Source: Diphasiastrum complanatum
Lineage: Eukaryota > Streptophyta > Lycopodiopsida > Lycopodiales > Lycopodiaceae
Reading direction: 5' to 3'
Length of the DNA: 64,000 nucleotides
Assembly: GCA_029204225.1 (NCBI GenBank)
Contig: CM055097.1
Coordinates: 15,359,853-15,423,852 of the forward strand
The notes below the pieces were generated by a model, which was given only the letters and a program-made list of their open reading frames with translations, was not told the DNA's origin and searched no databases. A program made the position numbers and the translations under genes. Positions 43,880 to 56,959 of this stretch are shown one piece after another. Position 1 is the first letter of the stretch. Every line of letters begins with the position of its first letter.

Positions 43880-46800
43880 AGAAGACTTTCTCCCGAGTGA
43901 TAGATACTAGATTTCTATGTGCTTGGATTTGCTATGAAATCTGGGATTCAGTGACAGTGAAATACAGCTTAAGTTGTCACACGGAATGGTGGTAGCATTG
44001 AACTGAGTGTGATGTAAGTCGTGAAGTAACAGCCTGAGATATACAGTTTCTTTTGAAGCTTGACATGCTGCGATGTACTTTGCCTCAGTTGAAGAAAGCG
44101 AAACTGATTTCTGCTTCTTTGAGTTCCACGAAATCGGTCCCCCTGTTAGATAGAAACAGAACCCAGAGGTAGATTTTCTGGTAGAGACTGTTCCTCCCCA
44201 ATCTGAGTCAGAGTAGCCTCGCAGGACGAGTGGGTCGATAGCATTTCCATCGTAACATAAGATGTGATCTAAACTTCCCTGAATATATCTCATCACTCTC
44301 TAAATGCATTCCAATGAGAGATCCTAGGAATAGACATGAATTGACTTAACTGCTAACATTGTATGCTAAATCTGGTCTAGTACACAACATTGCATACATT
44401 AGAGATCCGATTAGTAAATGATAAGGGTACTTCGCTAAGTCGAGTACTCCACTATCAGTCTCAGCACAAGAAGGTTTAGTTAATACTATACTTGGATCCA
44501 TTGGAGTATCAATTGGTTTGCAGTCAGACATATGAAACTTATCTAAAATGCCTTTTTGATATGTGTGGTGACTAAGATAGATCTTCTTTTGAAGTCTATT
44601 TTTAGTAATGTGAATTCCTCGCAAAGAATTGACAGCTCCTAAATCAGTCATGTCCAATTCCTTTGACAGATCACTCTTAGTTATGTGCAGAAGAGAAGTG
44701 TCGTTAGACAAAATAAATGCATCATCTACGCAAAGAGATATGTGAACTGAATTGGTGCCTATATGCTTTGAATAAACATTACAGTCAGCTGAATTGTTTG
44801 CAAATCTCAATTTAATGAGATAAGAGTTGATTCTATCAAACCATGCTCTTGCGACCTGTTTCAGACCGTAGATTACTTTGTGCAGCTTGCATACTTTGTG
44901 CTCTTGGCTTTGACTTCGAATCCTTCCGGTTGGAAGGTATACAGTTCCTCTTCGACATTGTCGTTGAGAAATGTTGTCTTGACATCCATTTGGTGCATTT
45001 CGAGGTCTTCTGCGGCTGCTAACGCAATCAGGGTCCTGATTGACTACATTTTGATGACAGGACTGAAAATTTCTTGGTAATCCACTCTTTGGACTTGAGT
45101 GAATCCTTTAGCCACCAACCGTGCTTTCCATTCAGCAATGGAACCATCAAAGTTGATCTTCTTCTTGAAGATCCACTTGTTGTCGATAACTCTCTTGTGA
45201 GTGGAGAAGTCGACCAGTCCAGGTCTAATTTGTCAAAAGTAAGTTGTACGCGCTTTCCATAGCTTCTTGCCACTTCACAGCATCCTTGGAGTTAATTGCT
45301 TCGGCTAGGCTCTTTGGTTCTTCTAATGAAGTCCAAAATGATTGAGGTGTATACCTCTCAGGAATTGTCCGAGTCTGTGAGGATCTGCGAATGTTTGCTT
45401 GACCATGATGCGATGATGCTTCTTCTTGAATTTCTTCAAATCTACTCGAGCTGGATTAGTGTCCTCTGATGGCAGGTATTGGTGACTGCTTGGCTTCTGT
45501 AGCTGTAGCTACAGGTTTTGTAGAAGGAACATCAACATTGGAAGAATCCATGCTATGTAAAATAGGATGAAATGACATAGCATTGTTTATTGATGGTTGT
45601 TTGAAATCATAGTATGTATGTTCTTAAAATATTATATCCCTAGAGACAACTACTACATTGGTGGATGGATCATGAACTTTATAAGCTTTATGCTCATCAG
45701 GATAGCCAATAAAAATACATTTATTTGTCCTATGGTCCAGCTTCTTCCTAATCTGTTTAGGAATGTGAACAAAACATATACAATCAAAGATTTTTAAATG
45801 GCTGACACTAGGCTTGTGCCCATGCCAAACTTCATAAGGAATGTTGTTGTTGACGGCTTTGGTGCTGGATCGATTTTGCATGTAACAGGCTGTGGCAGTA
45901 GCTTTTGCCCAGAACTTCGCAGGTAGGTGTGCTTGATGTAGCATGGATCTGGCTGAGTTGAGAAGACTTCGATTCTTTCTTTCTACAATCTCGTTCTGTT
46001 GAGGTGAATAGAAAGTGGTGAACTATCTTCTAATACCATGTTCAGCCATGTAGTCGGACATCTCGTTAGAGATGTATTCGTCGCCACCATCAGTTCACAG
46101 TGCCTTCACTTTTGTGGATGTTTGCATCTTAGCCATTGCCTTGAATCTCTTGAAGCATTCAAAGGCTTCAGATTTTTGCTTAATGAACATGACTGTAGAC
46201 CATCTAGAATAATCATCTACGAAAGTGATAAAATAGATTGCATCTCCGAAGGACGTAGTTTTCATTGGACCACAGAGATCGCTATGTACAAGATCCAATA
46301 CATGCTTTGTTTTGATGGAATGTGATTTGGGAAACTTGCTTCTAGAGTGCTTCCCATAGATGCATGATTCACAAACGAATGATTTCCTATCTAATGAAGA
46401 AGGAAAATTCAATCCATCGACTAAATTATTACAATGCATATAAGAAAGTGATCTTGTATTCACGTGTCCAAATCGACTATGCCACGGAACAACACTGTCA
46501 TTTACATTTTCATTAGAGACCCTAGCTAATGCAACTGAATTAGAGAGTACGTAAAGATTTCTGACTCTAGTGCATGTAGTCATAGTAGTATCTTCCTCGA
46601 ATATTGTACACTGCTCAGATGAGAAAGTAACAGTGTAGCCCTCATCAGTTATCTTAGAGACTGATAACAAGTTCTTTGATAGCTGAGGAACGTGAAGGAC
46701 ATTAGGAACACAGATAAATAGATCGTTGTTGAATGTGATCTTGACTGTCCCTTTGCCTTCCATGCGTATGGTGCTTGAGTATTCGAGGTAGATGAATTGA

Positions 46801-47780
46801 TCTCTGCTGTAAGCTGCATACTCGGTAAACCATTCCTTGTGAGAGGTCATGTGTTGGGTAGCGCCGTTGTCCAGGTACCAGCTATCACAGTCTTCGTTGA
46901 TGTTGTAAGCCATTAACAAGTGTGTATCTTGCTCCTTGAATTCCACCACATTAGAGGAGTCTGGCTACTGATGTTGTTGCTTCTTTGCCTCGTTGTAGAT
47001 CCGGATACGACACTCCTTGATGTCGTGATTAGCTCTCTTGCAATATCTGCAGAAGAGCTTCTTGCGTGATCCACCATGGTCACCTTGAGTGTGAGGCTTC
47101 TGCTGTTGCTGCTGCACTTGATTCTTGCCCTTGGAGAAGTCTTTCTTCTTGGTATATAGAGCCATGGATTTTTCTTTGATAGATAGGCTGCTAGTGTTTC
47201 TCCGCATTTCTTATTGATGTAGGTGACCAATCACCTTTTGAAGAGCGAGGTCGGGTTGTATAGAGATCATCACCACAAAGTGCATATAAGACTTTGGAAG
47301 AGAAAAAAGCAAGGTCATAACGGCATCACCATCTTGAATAGAACATGCTACAACTGATAACTGATCTAATAAAGACTTGAAGCTGTTGATGTGAGAAGTG
47401 ATGACAGTAGAATCAGACATGCCAAGAGTAAAGAACTTCCTTCTAAGATGTAATCTAGTGGTTACATCATGAGTCTCATAGAGATTTGATAACAAATCTA
47501 ATGCATCCTTAGAGGTTTTGCATGTGGTAATGTGGGATATCTGGGAGTCAGCCAGATTGAGTGTGATACATGCTAAGGCCTTTTGATCTTTGATCTTCCA
47601 TGCCTTTGCTTGATCACCATCTTCTGGTTTCAGGTCTACACCTTCTACTACATCCCAAAGATCTCTATCTATCAACATCATCCAGAGTTTTAACTTCCAG
47701 ATGTAAAAATTAGAACCATTGAACTTGTCAATGACTCTAGCTTCGTTGGATGATGACGAAGAGTTACCTATATGAGACAT
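43880..47780 (-). mobile_element. Ty1/copia element B gag-pol (nearly complete, several frame breaks)
   Basis: Gag (47,780-47,211) opens MSHIGNSSSSSNEARVIDKF and contains FYIWKLKLWMMLIDRDLWDV. Zinc knuckle CRYCKRANHDIKEC at about 47,050. The protease is SWYLDNGATQHMTS (the DNG form is common in plant copia). Pre-integrase VVPWHSRFGHVNTRSL. Integrase core LVHSDLCGPM, ITFVDDYSRW, then after stops YSPQQNEIVERKNRS (about 45,990-45,945) and FWAKATATACYMQNRSSTKA, IPYEVWHGHKPSVSHLKIF. RT includes WTSLEEPKSLAEAI (about 45,330), VYGLKQVARAWFDRI-like text (about 44,850), and HISLCVDDAFILS, where YVDD has become CVDD. It continues LGIHITK-like and LLIGSLMYAMLCTRPDLAYN. RNase H reads GYSDSDWGGTVSTRKSTSGF, then SLSSTEAKYIAACQASKETV and LNPRFHSKSKHIEI. 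At least six frameshifts or stops; not autonomous. Confidence 0.95.
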
Positions 47781-47832
47781 GATAACAATAATACTAATGG
47801 AACAAATTTAATCTCTCGGTTTATTGAGCTAA

Positions 47833-47844
47833 GCTCTGATACCA
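47833..47844 (-). promoter_or_regulatory. Primer-binding site of copia B
   Basis: GCTCTGATACCA on the + strand, that is TGGTATCAGAGC on the minus strand, three bases inside the 5' LTR. Confidence 0.93.
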
Positions 47845-47847
47845 ATC

Positions 47848-48757
47848 TGATGGGGGCAATGGAGATAGAAGAATGCGAACGGAGAAGAGAGTAGGAATAT
47901 TGTGGAACAGCTCTCCCATTACAATCAGCTGCTAGATGCAAAAATAGTCTAATAGACAACTTATGCTAAATATAATCATAGCTTTAAGTGTTCTAATTGC
48001 CCAACATGATCTTAAAATTAATTCATACTCTCAAAAACAAGAGTACAGTCCACCAAAGAGATTAGAAATGGTTTGTGTGTGGTACTACTGAAGAATGGAT
48101 TCAATATGAAAAATGGTTCTGAAATAAATGGAAAGAGCAGTATGATATCGTGAGTTCCTCAAACGTCAAAGACTGCCATCGTCTGATCAGAAACTGAGTC
48201 GTAGATGTCCGTATTCTAATCAGACTGAGTAAACAAGTGCGATCAAACAACGATGAAAGTGCATTCAATCACAACAAGAATTCATCTACGTTATACACAG
48301 ATAGAAAAGTTGTTGTTGCTATATTACACTGAAGCACAATACAAGTAGCAATTACAACCAAAAATTGACGGTGTAACTAGGAGGCTCAAATAATACGTCT
48401 CATGGACGGAGCGACACATAATCTGTGCTTGGATGATATATTTATAGATTTCATCCATGTATTAATAACAATAGATATCCGTCACCTAATTAGAAAAGTC
48501 GTTGTACTTTGAAGTATATGGCTTTTGTGAAGACTGTACATAATACATACGTTCAACAAATCAGGATCGTTGACGCGGACGAGGATGTCACAAATTCTCT
48601 CACTTCACAAATTTCGGGAAGTGACTTGGGAACGTACCTCGTTCAAAATAGACGACCTTCGGCATTTTTCTCTCTCTTTGGGATTTTGCGAAAAAGCTGA
48701 AGGTGCCTTAAAACAATTTGAAGCTGCCCTTAGAAAGTTGAAGGTGCCCTCAAAAAC
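47848..48757 (-). mobile_element. 5' LTR of copia B (truncated outer end)
   Basis: It begins TGATGGGGGCAATGG and follows the 3' LTR at high identity to about 48,757 (GTTGAAGGTGCCCTCAAAAA). Sequence related to copia A's LTR then takes over. The last ~575 bp of the LTR, present in the 3' copy, are missing. Confidence 0.88.
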
Positions 48758-48767
48758 AACTGTGGGC

Positions 48768-49450
48768 AAAGAAGACTTGAAGACTGAAAGGTGGTGGACC
48801 TTCACGTCCCAAGTACAAAGGAGATCAAGAAAGTACCAAGAGGATGTCCTCCTCCGCAGATGATCCTGAAGACAATCTGAATGTCGATGAAATGTGCTTA
48901 ATCAGCCGTTCTTGTAAGCAGAGACTAGATTAAATCCTTTCCCTCTCCATCCATATAAGCATATCGGAGATGAGAAAATCGGCTGAACATCAAATTGGAT
49001 TGTCAATTGGTTGAGTGTCAACCTAAGCTAAGCATAGTGTTGCTGAGTCGACGTCCAAGAAGTCCACTAGTAAGCGAGACGATTTGACATTATTCGTCAT
49101 GCTATGTGGGTTTGTCACAATAGCGCTCTTACAAAAGGATCATTGATAATACAATAGCTTAAATGCACATGTAGTTTTATCTTGAATGATCTCGAATGCT
49201 TGGATGTCTAATTGTTGTCTATACATGTTCAGCTATTTATTCTTTATTCTGCACACTAGTTCATCTTTGTCCAATGCTTAAACGAATTATAATGTAGGTC
49301 AGCAGTGTCTATCTACACTCTGATTGTAGATCTGATCTAGCAGGAAGTAGCCGACAAACAGAATTAAATTCCATCCAGGTTCACAAGAGTGGTATCAGAG
49401 CGATTGAAATTCGTGTCTCATCGAACCACCTTGTTCATTCATAATACAAG
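48768..49450 (+). mobile_element. 3' LTR of copia A
   Basis: TGTGGGCAAAGAAGAC...ATAATACAAG; from 48,808 it matches the LTR at 38,388. Position and orientation fit the second LTR of copia A, with copia B nested between them. Confidence 0.78.
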
Positions 49451-52400
49451 AAACTCTAGAGTATCCATACTCTCAGTAAATGGAGTTAAATGGGATTTTT
49501 GGATTTTTCGTTTCAACTCGTGAAACACTGATGGGGTGGTGTGTGTTTTTTGATGATTTCGATCATTAGGATTAAGCAAGCCAAAGCTTTAGAGATACTT
49601 GTTAGGATGATTAATTGGAATAAAGTTGGTAATATATGGAGGTAGCACTTTATTTGACAACTTATGTGTCGAATACAATAAAAGAAGTATCCGAATCCAA
49701 ATTTTATGGATTTTCCATTATTTATTGGTGACTTTAACAAAGTAATACTAAAGCTGGTTAAATGAAAAGGAAAATAGCTTTGCATTTACCTGTCTCAAGA
49801 AATTTCTAGTGCCTTAACTGATGAAATTTTTCGGGGGACCGAAAAATCTAAGGGAGGAAGAAAATGGACACCTGCGTTAGTAAATGAGTTGGAGTTATGT
49901 ATTCTGGATTTCTTGATAGTCCCTGGGTGAAAATTGCATAGTTCTGGTTATGGAGTAATTTCATAGTAATTTTGATAAATGAATTTCATTTAATTGAATT
50001 CTTGTTTGATGCCAGGTTATGACCATGAGAATGACCGTAAACATGATTTGGATGAATAAGAAACATATGGATCACATTCAAGTTGTTAATATTGTAAATG
50101 GCTTCCTTTTAAGGATATGGATCCTTGATTGATAAAGTTTACTAACCAGGAATACTTATGATGTGATAGTAATCCGTGTGTGGAGCCTTATAGTAATCCT
50201 TTCTTATCTGGAAATAGATTTATGGATTCTCCAGCGTTTGGTTATAATGATATGTGCCTATACCTTGTATAGGCATTCTAGATTGATTCTTCAGATCTCT
50301 ATCAGATATGGCAATTAAGGATTGTCTGGAAGGAAGAGCTGGTTATATGAGACATCAGTAATTTTGGAAAGGAAATTCTAGGACTGTAAATATCTGAGTA
50401 CCAATGGTAAGTTTGAGTACCTATTTGTGATATGGAAAAATTAGATCATTGGTTAATTGAAGGGTCTTTTGGAAAATTTTGAGATTTAGTCTAGACCCAT
50501 TATTGGTGTCATAATTTACAAAATCTGAGAGCCCTTAAAACTCAGTTTTGAAAAAGAACTCTTACTTCTTGTAATTTCTCATATTTGGACATCAGACAAA
50601 ATTGATATGATCCTTCCGACATGAAAATTATTTTCTGAAGGATTGTTTATAATCATGTGAATTACTACTTGGATAAGGCTTGGAATTTGGAATGTTTTAG
50701 CTTGCTGGTATTTTCAATTTCTTGGTCCCAGATTGTCTCTTATGCATAGATAGATCTCAAATAGATGATAATTATTGTCACTCAGGTTGAGAATATCTAG
50801 AAGAAAAGTCATGTGTATAATAGAGTAAATCATGTTTGGAAGGCACTTATTATTGACTTTTCACGATTCTGATATTTTCATTTGTCATCTCTCTAGCAAA
50901 ATTTTATAAGAAATTGGGAATTTCTTTTAAAAGGAGGGGTGAAGTGATGAGTAAAAATCTATTAAAGGACCTATTAGTTGCACAGTTTTGAGAGAAATTC
51001 TCTAGGGATTGCGTTGGAACAATCTAGAACTATAGATGGATTGAAATTAGAAATCATTATAAGTAGTACTGAATAAGATTAGAAATCACTAAGCCTAGGT
51101 TGTGTGGAATAGAAGTGAATTTGATCATTGGGATGTCTATGTTTAATCAACCTAATCTTAGTTGAAATACTAGGATCATGGAGGGGTTGATGAGAAAAAT
51201 TTGGTACAAAGTTGTAAGTGGGTTGGAAAACTCGTGAGAGAGGATGTATGCCTAGTCTCAGAGATTTCTCATACATGCTATTTACTCACGAGAAATAGAA
51301 TTCTTTTGTAGCTAAGTTACAAGATTCTCAATGAGATATGAGAGTAACATATGCGGGTCCTAAAGGAATCTGCCAGATAGAACATATGTGTTATGTACTA
51401 GGTCATAGTGAGATTATTCTCATATGTGCATGTTCAATCTTGTATGGATCTACTATGTATTCCTGGTTGCTAGGGTTATTTGGTGCACTTAACCTACTCA
51501 ATAAACATAGACATTTGATCAAGTATTGTTAAAACGGATACTTGCAGAGTTAACGGATCTTTCTATGAAAGACTTATTGGTTAACTAAAAAGTAATTTGG
51601 ATATGGATCTACATGTGGTGTTATACATGTATACTATAAGATCTGCACCTAGACATTTGAGATTTCTAAATCATTAGCAATTAACTTGAGTAATTGGCTC
51701 ACTCTTGAGGAAGTTAATTGGCAAAATGAACAGTGTGAAGAGAATTCACTAGGAACTATTTGTTTGGTGTGTATTGCTTGTAAGACACATGATTATGAGT
51801 CATTTGGATTCATTAAAAAAATTGTGTGCATAAAATATATACGAATTTCTTGGGAGAATATTTCTCAGTTGTGAAATAAACTCAATTCATTAGTGATTGT
51901 ATCCTAGAGTGCTCAATTGGATAACGAATCATAATGGTTCCAAGAATGACAACTCAATTTTTGGAAAATTTAGCAGATCTTTGGATATCTAGATTTAGTT
52001 CTAGACAGTAAATCTGAAGTTTTTGGTGGATGAAGACTATTATTGATATCATTTTGGTAAGCTTTCTGTCTTTTACTACTTGATGGTTTGGAATTTATAG
52101 CTCACATTTTGAAGAATCTAGTTTGTGGAATATTCTTAAAATCTAGTATTTTCCTAGTGGGAATTTTTTTGGAATGATTCTTGTATATTTCCTGAGTTGT
52201 GTATTAAGCATAAACTCCAGTGTCCTTTTGCAATTAAGTATGTTTTTAGATTTCAGTAAATTATGATTGATGAATCATAAGAATCTAATTATTTGTGATT
52301 GATGGATAATAATTGGATACTTAATCAGAGGATAATCTAGAAATGTGTTGATTTTAAGTATGTTGAGTAAATTCCAGTTTACTAATTGAGTTGAGATTTC

Positions 52401-53660
52401 AGATTAGCACTTTGAAAGTGTAAATCTCTTTACTCTAGTATTTAATGTGAGAACCTATGGATCTCATAGACATTCTCACAAGTAAATATTTTTGTGGACA
52501 ATTTAATTTATCTAGTAGATGCTATTCTGCTACAATTTATGGTCTCAGATGCTTGAGTACAATTTTTCTTTTGATTGGATCCTAGATAGGAGATAGACAA
52601 ATCTATTAAGATAAATGAGTGTTATTTTCTTGCATTTGATGCTGAAAACATGAGCAATTTAATTCAAAAGAGTATTTAGAATACTCATAGTTGAGTTTTA
52701 ATCATTTTATATCTTAATGATTCTCCTAGAGATTTTAGTTGAATGAATTATCATATCTTAGAATTGGATTCTAAGGATAGTTGAGGCTTGAAAGTTTTTT
52801 ATGAATTGTCTGCCAAAATTTGTGGATAATTTTAGACTATAATTATTATTATTTCTTTAACTTTAATCTCCTAAGCTAGAAAATATTTCACCCAGTGGTC
52901 CATGTAAGTGTTTTACATGAAGGTGATATTACTAACTTGTGGAGAGTGTAACCTAGTTAAGATATTTATCGCTTAGTGTACTGATCAAACTTGAGTTGTA
53001 CTCTAGAATAGAGATTAACGATTGGAAATAGGTTTCTCTCTGAGTACTTGTTTGATATGGAAGTCAGACTAAAGATAATGATTTTCTCGGTTAATATTGA
53101 GAGTTAAAGGAATTGTTCTTGTAATTCTTTCTTGTTTTGAGGAGCTTCTAAGGATAGAAGCAGTTTAAGGAGAGAAGACTGTTATGGCCATATTCGCTTA
53201 AGGACCTGGAATAGTCGTAATATGGTAGACCAACCCTCTGATATTTGAGATTGTTGGTCACGCCATGATTTAATTCTATGTCAAGGCCAGTTTGTGACTA
53301 ATAACCTTGAGATCCAGACACTCTAATTGAGACATATGGAGAATTGCATGTACGTGTGACGGATATAGGCAGGAGGACTGCATGAAGAGATGTGACCTAT
53401 TTATAGTTGACCTGCATTGGGATTGCATGAGTTCATGCACAAGAATCTACTCTCTATATGTTGAGGTAGGATTTCTCCCGTCGACATATTGGGTTTAGGT
53501 TACCAGTTTCTCTCTTCTCTTCTAGCTTTCACATGGCATGGCTTGGGGGGTTTGGCTCCATAGTCTCTCTTAGTGTGTTCCCCTATCCTCATCTTAGGGG
53601 TTATCCCTTTGGGTCTTTACAGCTTAGCCTCTTCTTTGTGAAGGTGAGCCTTGGGAAAAA
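49451..53660. other. ORF-poor, AT-rich TE-like sequence of 4.2 kb
   Basis: No open frame longer than about 90 codons and no recognisable protein family. The first ~900 bp are the inverted relative of the insert at 39.7-41.5 kb, so at least that part is mobile. The end (53,160-53,660) has a different, more pyrimidine-rich character (cagtttctctcttctcttct, ggcatggcttggggggtttg) that could be the promoter part of a long LTR. A decayed long-LTR or non-autonomous element is the simplest reading. Confidence 0.45.
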
Positions 53661-54549
<889 letters not shown>

Positions 54550-54849
54550 ACAAGACACCATTTAGTTCCTCTTGACAAAGCAAGACTAAAGCTCTTTAAA
54601 GCCTTTATTCATAATCCAACAAGGTAAAGTACAGCTGAAAAGTTCAATACAGTACTAGAAAATACCATAAAGCATAACCACTTTCAAGATGTCCAGCTCA
54701 TACCTGCCACCATCCCACAAAACAAAACCTCTCAAGTTAGTTTAGTGAGGAAGACAGGTGTCATAGCTGAACGACAGTTGTTATTCATGTCCAAAAGAAG
54801 TTATACTACTTAACAGCTTTGAATAGCATTTTAAAACATAGTCCATTAT

Positions 54850-55046
54850 TCCCAAACATACAATGTCTTAGCGATAGGCCAAGCCGTTATATCACCGTAT
54901 CAAGGCGAGTGCTATACTGATCAGCTTACGGTCAATTGGTCCGTATTAGTTTGTTTTAATCAAAGAGGAGTATGAAAAGTTTTAAACCGTTAGGAGTTTT
55001 ATTTAGCCAAAAGACTTGGTGTGAACACGTGTGCTGGTATCAGAGC
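54850..55046 (+). mobile_element. LTR end and primer-binding site of an unidentified element
   Basis: TGGTATCAGAGC at 55,035-55,046 follows ...GAACACGTGTGC. The sequence before it (about 54,850-55,034) should be the end of an LTR, but its 5' border and a second copy are not visible. Downstream there is no gag frame, so the element may be non-autonomous. Confidence 0.5.
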
Positions 55047-55649
55047 AAATTCATGCTATACTGACCCAAGTGACTCTTATGACGTAAGGTATGTCACGTG
55101 TGGTCTTATGTCGTTACTTATTTTCAAACAAGGAAAGTCGAAAAGTGGAATGAAAAGCGAAATGAAAGAATAAACTTATGTAGAGTGAATGTCTATCATA
55201 GTTTTTATGGAACCAAAACCACCGTGCTTACCGAAGTTGTGAAGAGTAAATTTAAACTCGAAAGGTGTATCTGAATAGTTGTAGACGTAGCTTCTTGAGA
55301 GGCAGCCATAGTATTTTTTAACCCGACTGAGTTCTTACTCTTTTAGAACATAAGAAAGCCAAGAAACCGTGAAGTGAGCGTATTGCTTTGAAAAGTTATG
55401 CAGAAAGTGCTTTACACGACATCTTTTGATTATGTAAGTTAACTTACAACGCAGAGATCCAGTTGGTTCCATACCTTTCAGTAATGAGTAGTCGGTTCAG
55501 GAAAGAGCCAAGTATTCCGACGAAGCTGGAGCAGTATGAGAAAGCTATAGCCTGAGATATCATTAGCTTCATACTATGAGATCACAGAATCTACGAATAT
55601 TTATAAAGAGAGCACATAAGTAAGAGTTATGCATGCATGTGTCCATCCT

Positions 55650-56114
55650 TCCATCGCTAGTTGGAGGAGGCTAAAGAAGTGAAAAATTCTATGAACAGAT
55701 AGCACAAGTTCATGGTCCATCGCTGGACAGTTAGCCATGCATGAGTATATAGTATTATCAACTGAAGAGGAGACCATCCTCATGCCCATCGTTGGAACAA
55801 CAGGGTCTCTATGTGTAGATTCGGTGTTTAAACGTGAGTTTGTCATGCCAATGCAATCCATCGCTGGAAAGCATAAAGCATTATTGATACATCTTCTTCA
55901 TATGAGCAATTATCAGCGATCTATCCATCGCTGGACAACGCTCATTCCTACTCAAAGAAAAGTGTGAAGCATGTGTAGGAGTGAGACAGCCCTCCATCAC
56001 TGCTCACTGAGCCATAAGGAGTAAGCAAAAAGCATGGAAAAATCGTGGTTACATCATTACTATCACCTACGATTTTAGAGAATATCACATACTTTGAAAC
56101 TGTCCATCGCTGGA
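55650..56114 (+). repeat. Periodic array of the 12-mer TCCATCGCTGGA
   Basis: The motif or a 1-4 mismatch form starts at 55,650, 55,716, 55,785, 55,857, 55,924, 55,993 and 56,103. Spacings are 66, 69, 72, 67, 69 and 110 bases. Three copies besides the last are exact or nearly so (55,716, 55,857, 55,924, and 56,103 exact). The 12-mer is TCCA-TCGC-TGGA, an inverted repeat with a 4-base loop. The ~56-base spacers do not obviously resemble one another. It lies 600 bp downstream of the primer-binding site at 55,035. Confidence 0.7.
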
Positions 56115-56629
56115 CCTCAATCTTGTTGCCCTATCATAAACTTACCCTGGTTTAGAAAGATGAATGGCATATCAAATCCGATCATTATTACAGCAGCATC
56201 CTCCGAAAAGTAGAGTAAATGTAAACGTAATGTAAGAAAGAAGCAAATACATACCGTAAGCTGTCAGATCGTTGATCCGTATGTAGGTAGGGCGCACTTT
56301 CAGCAAGTATCAGAGGAGCAGAGTTCTTCATCGGTGTTGTAAAGCAAAAATGGTTGAGAACAGCATGTACTTATAGTGCCCAATAAGGTAGTAACCTGGA
56401 AGGAGACAGTGGCATATAAGACGAACAAGTACATCAAAATGGATGGCACCAATGAAACGGAGCAATGCCGTCAAAACACAATAACTAAAATCAAACTAAC
56501 TAAGAGAAAAATATCTCTTCAGTGCTCTAACTCTCAACCTAACTCTGAACAATCTCTAACAAGCATCAATGAAAGGCAAAAAATCTCTCTTGACTAAAAG
56601 GCTCTCATGTAGGAGGCATCACTAAGTGA

Positions 56630-56953
56630 TCAGTTCCAGATCCAAAAAATGTCATCCCGGAGAATAACCCTTTTTCTTATCACATTTGCTTTCTCAATGA
56701 GCTGCTTCTGTTCCTTCCACTTTAAGGCAGTTAGATCCTCATAAATGAAAACATTACTGCCTTTAAGCCATACATGGCACTTAAGAACTTCATTATGATA
56801 ATCAGTGTATTTGAAACGGATGAAGACAATCGAAGAGTCAAACTTACTGTGCCAAGCTTCTACCACGGCGCCTTCTATTAAAATTGGAAAAACAAATCCA
56901 TATTGATTTCTTCGCTTGCTACAAATGTTGTACCATGAAAGTATGTAGCTCAT
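56630..56953 (-). pseudogene. Unidentified ORF fragment with an 'LKGSNVFIYEDLT' motif
   Basis: A 107-codon minus-strand frame contains DSSIVFIRFKYTDYHNEVLK, WLKGSNVFIYEDLTALKWKE and KRVILRDDIFWIWN. From memory, 'LKG..I.I.EDLT' followed by a basic helix and a short beta pair resembles the C-terminal part of ORF1-like proteins that accompany some non-LTR retrotransposons. No reverse transcriptase is next to it, and the resemblance rests on one motif. It may be a chance open frame. Confidence 0.35.
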
Positions 56954-56959
56954 AAATGC

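Noticed and set aside
46850-46885. Inactivating DNG change in the copia B and C proteases
   Set aside because: DNGA is a frequent natural form of the copia protease active site, so it is not evidence of damage.
51338-51874. Small ORFs in the 4.2-kb AT-rich block
   Set aside because: Short, low-information translations without family motifs. The block lacks coding signal overall.
55650-56114. CRISPR array
   Set aside because: The spacing is regular, but the repeat is only 12 bp, spacing varies by several bases, no cas gene is present, and all context is a plant nuclear genome.
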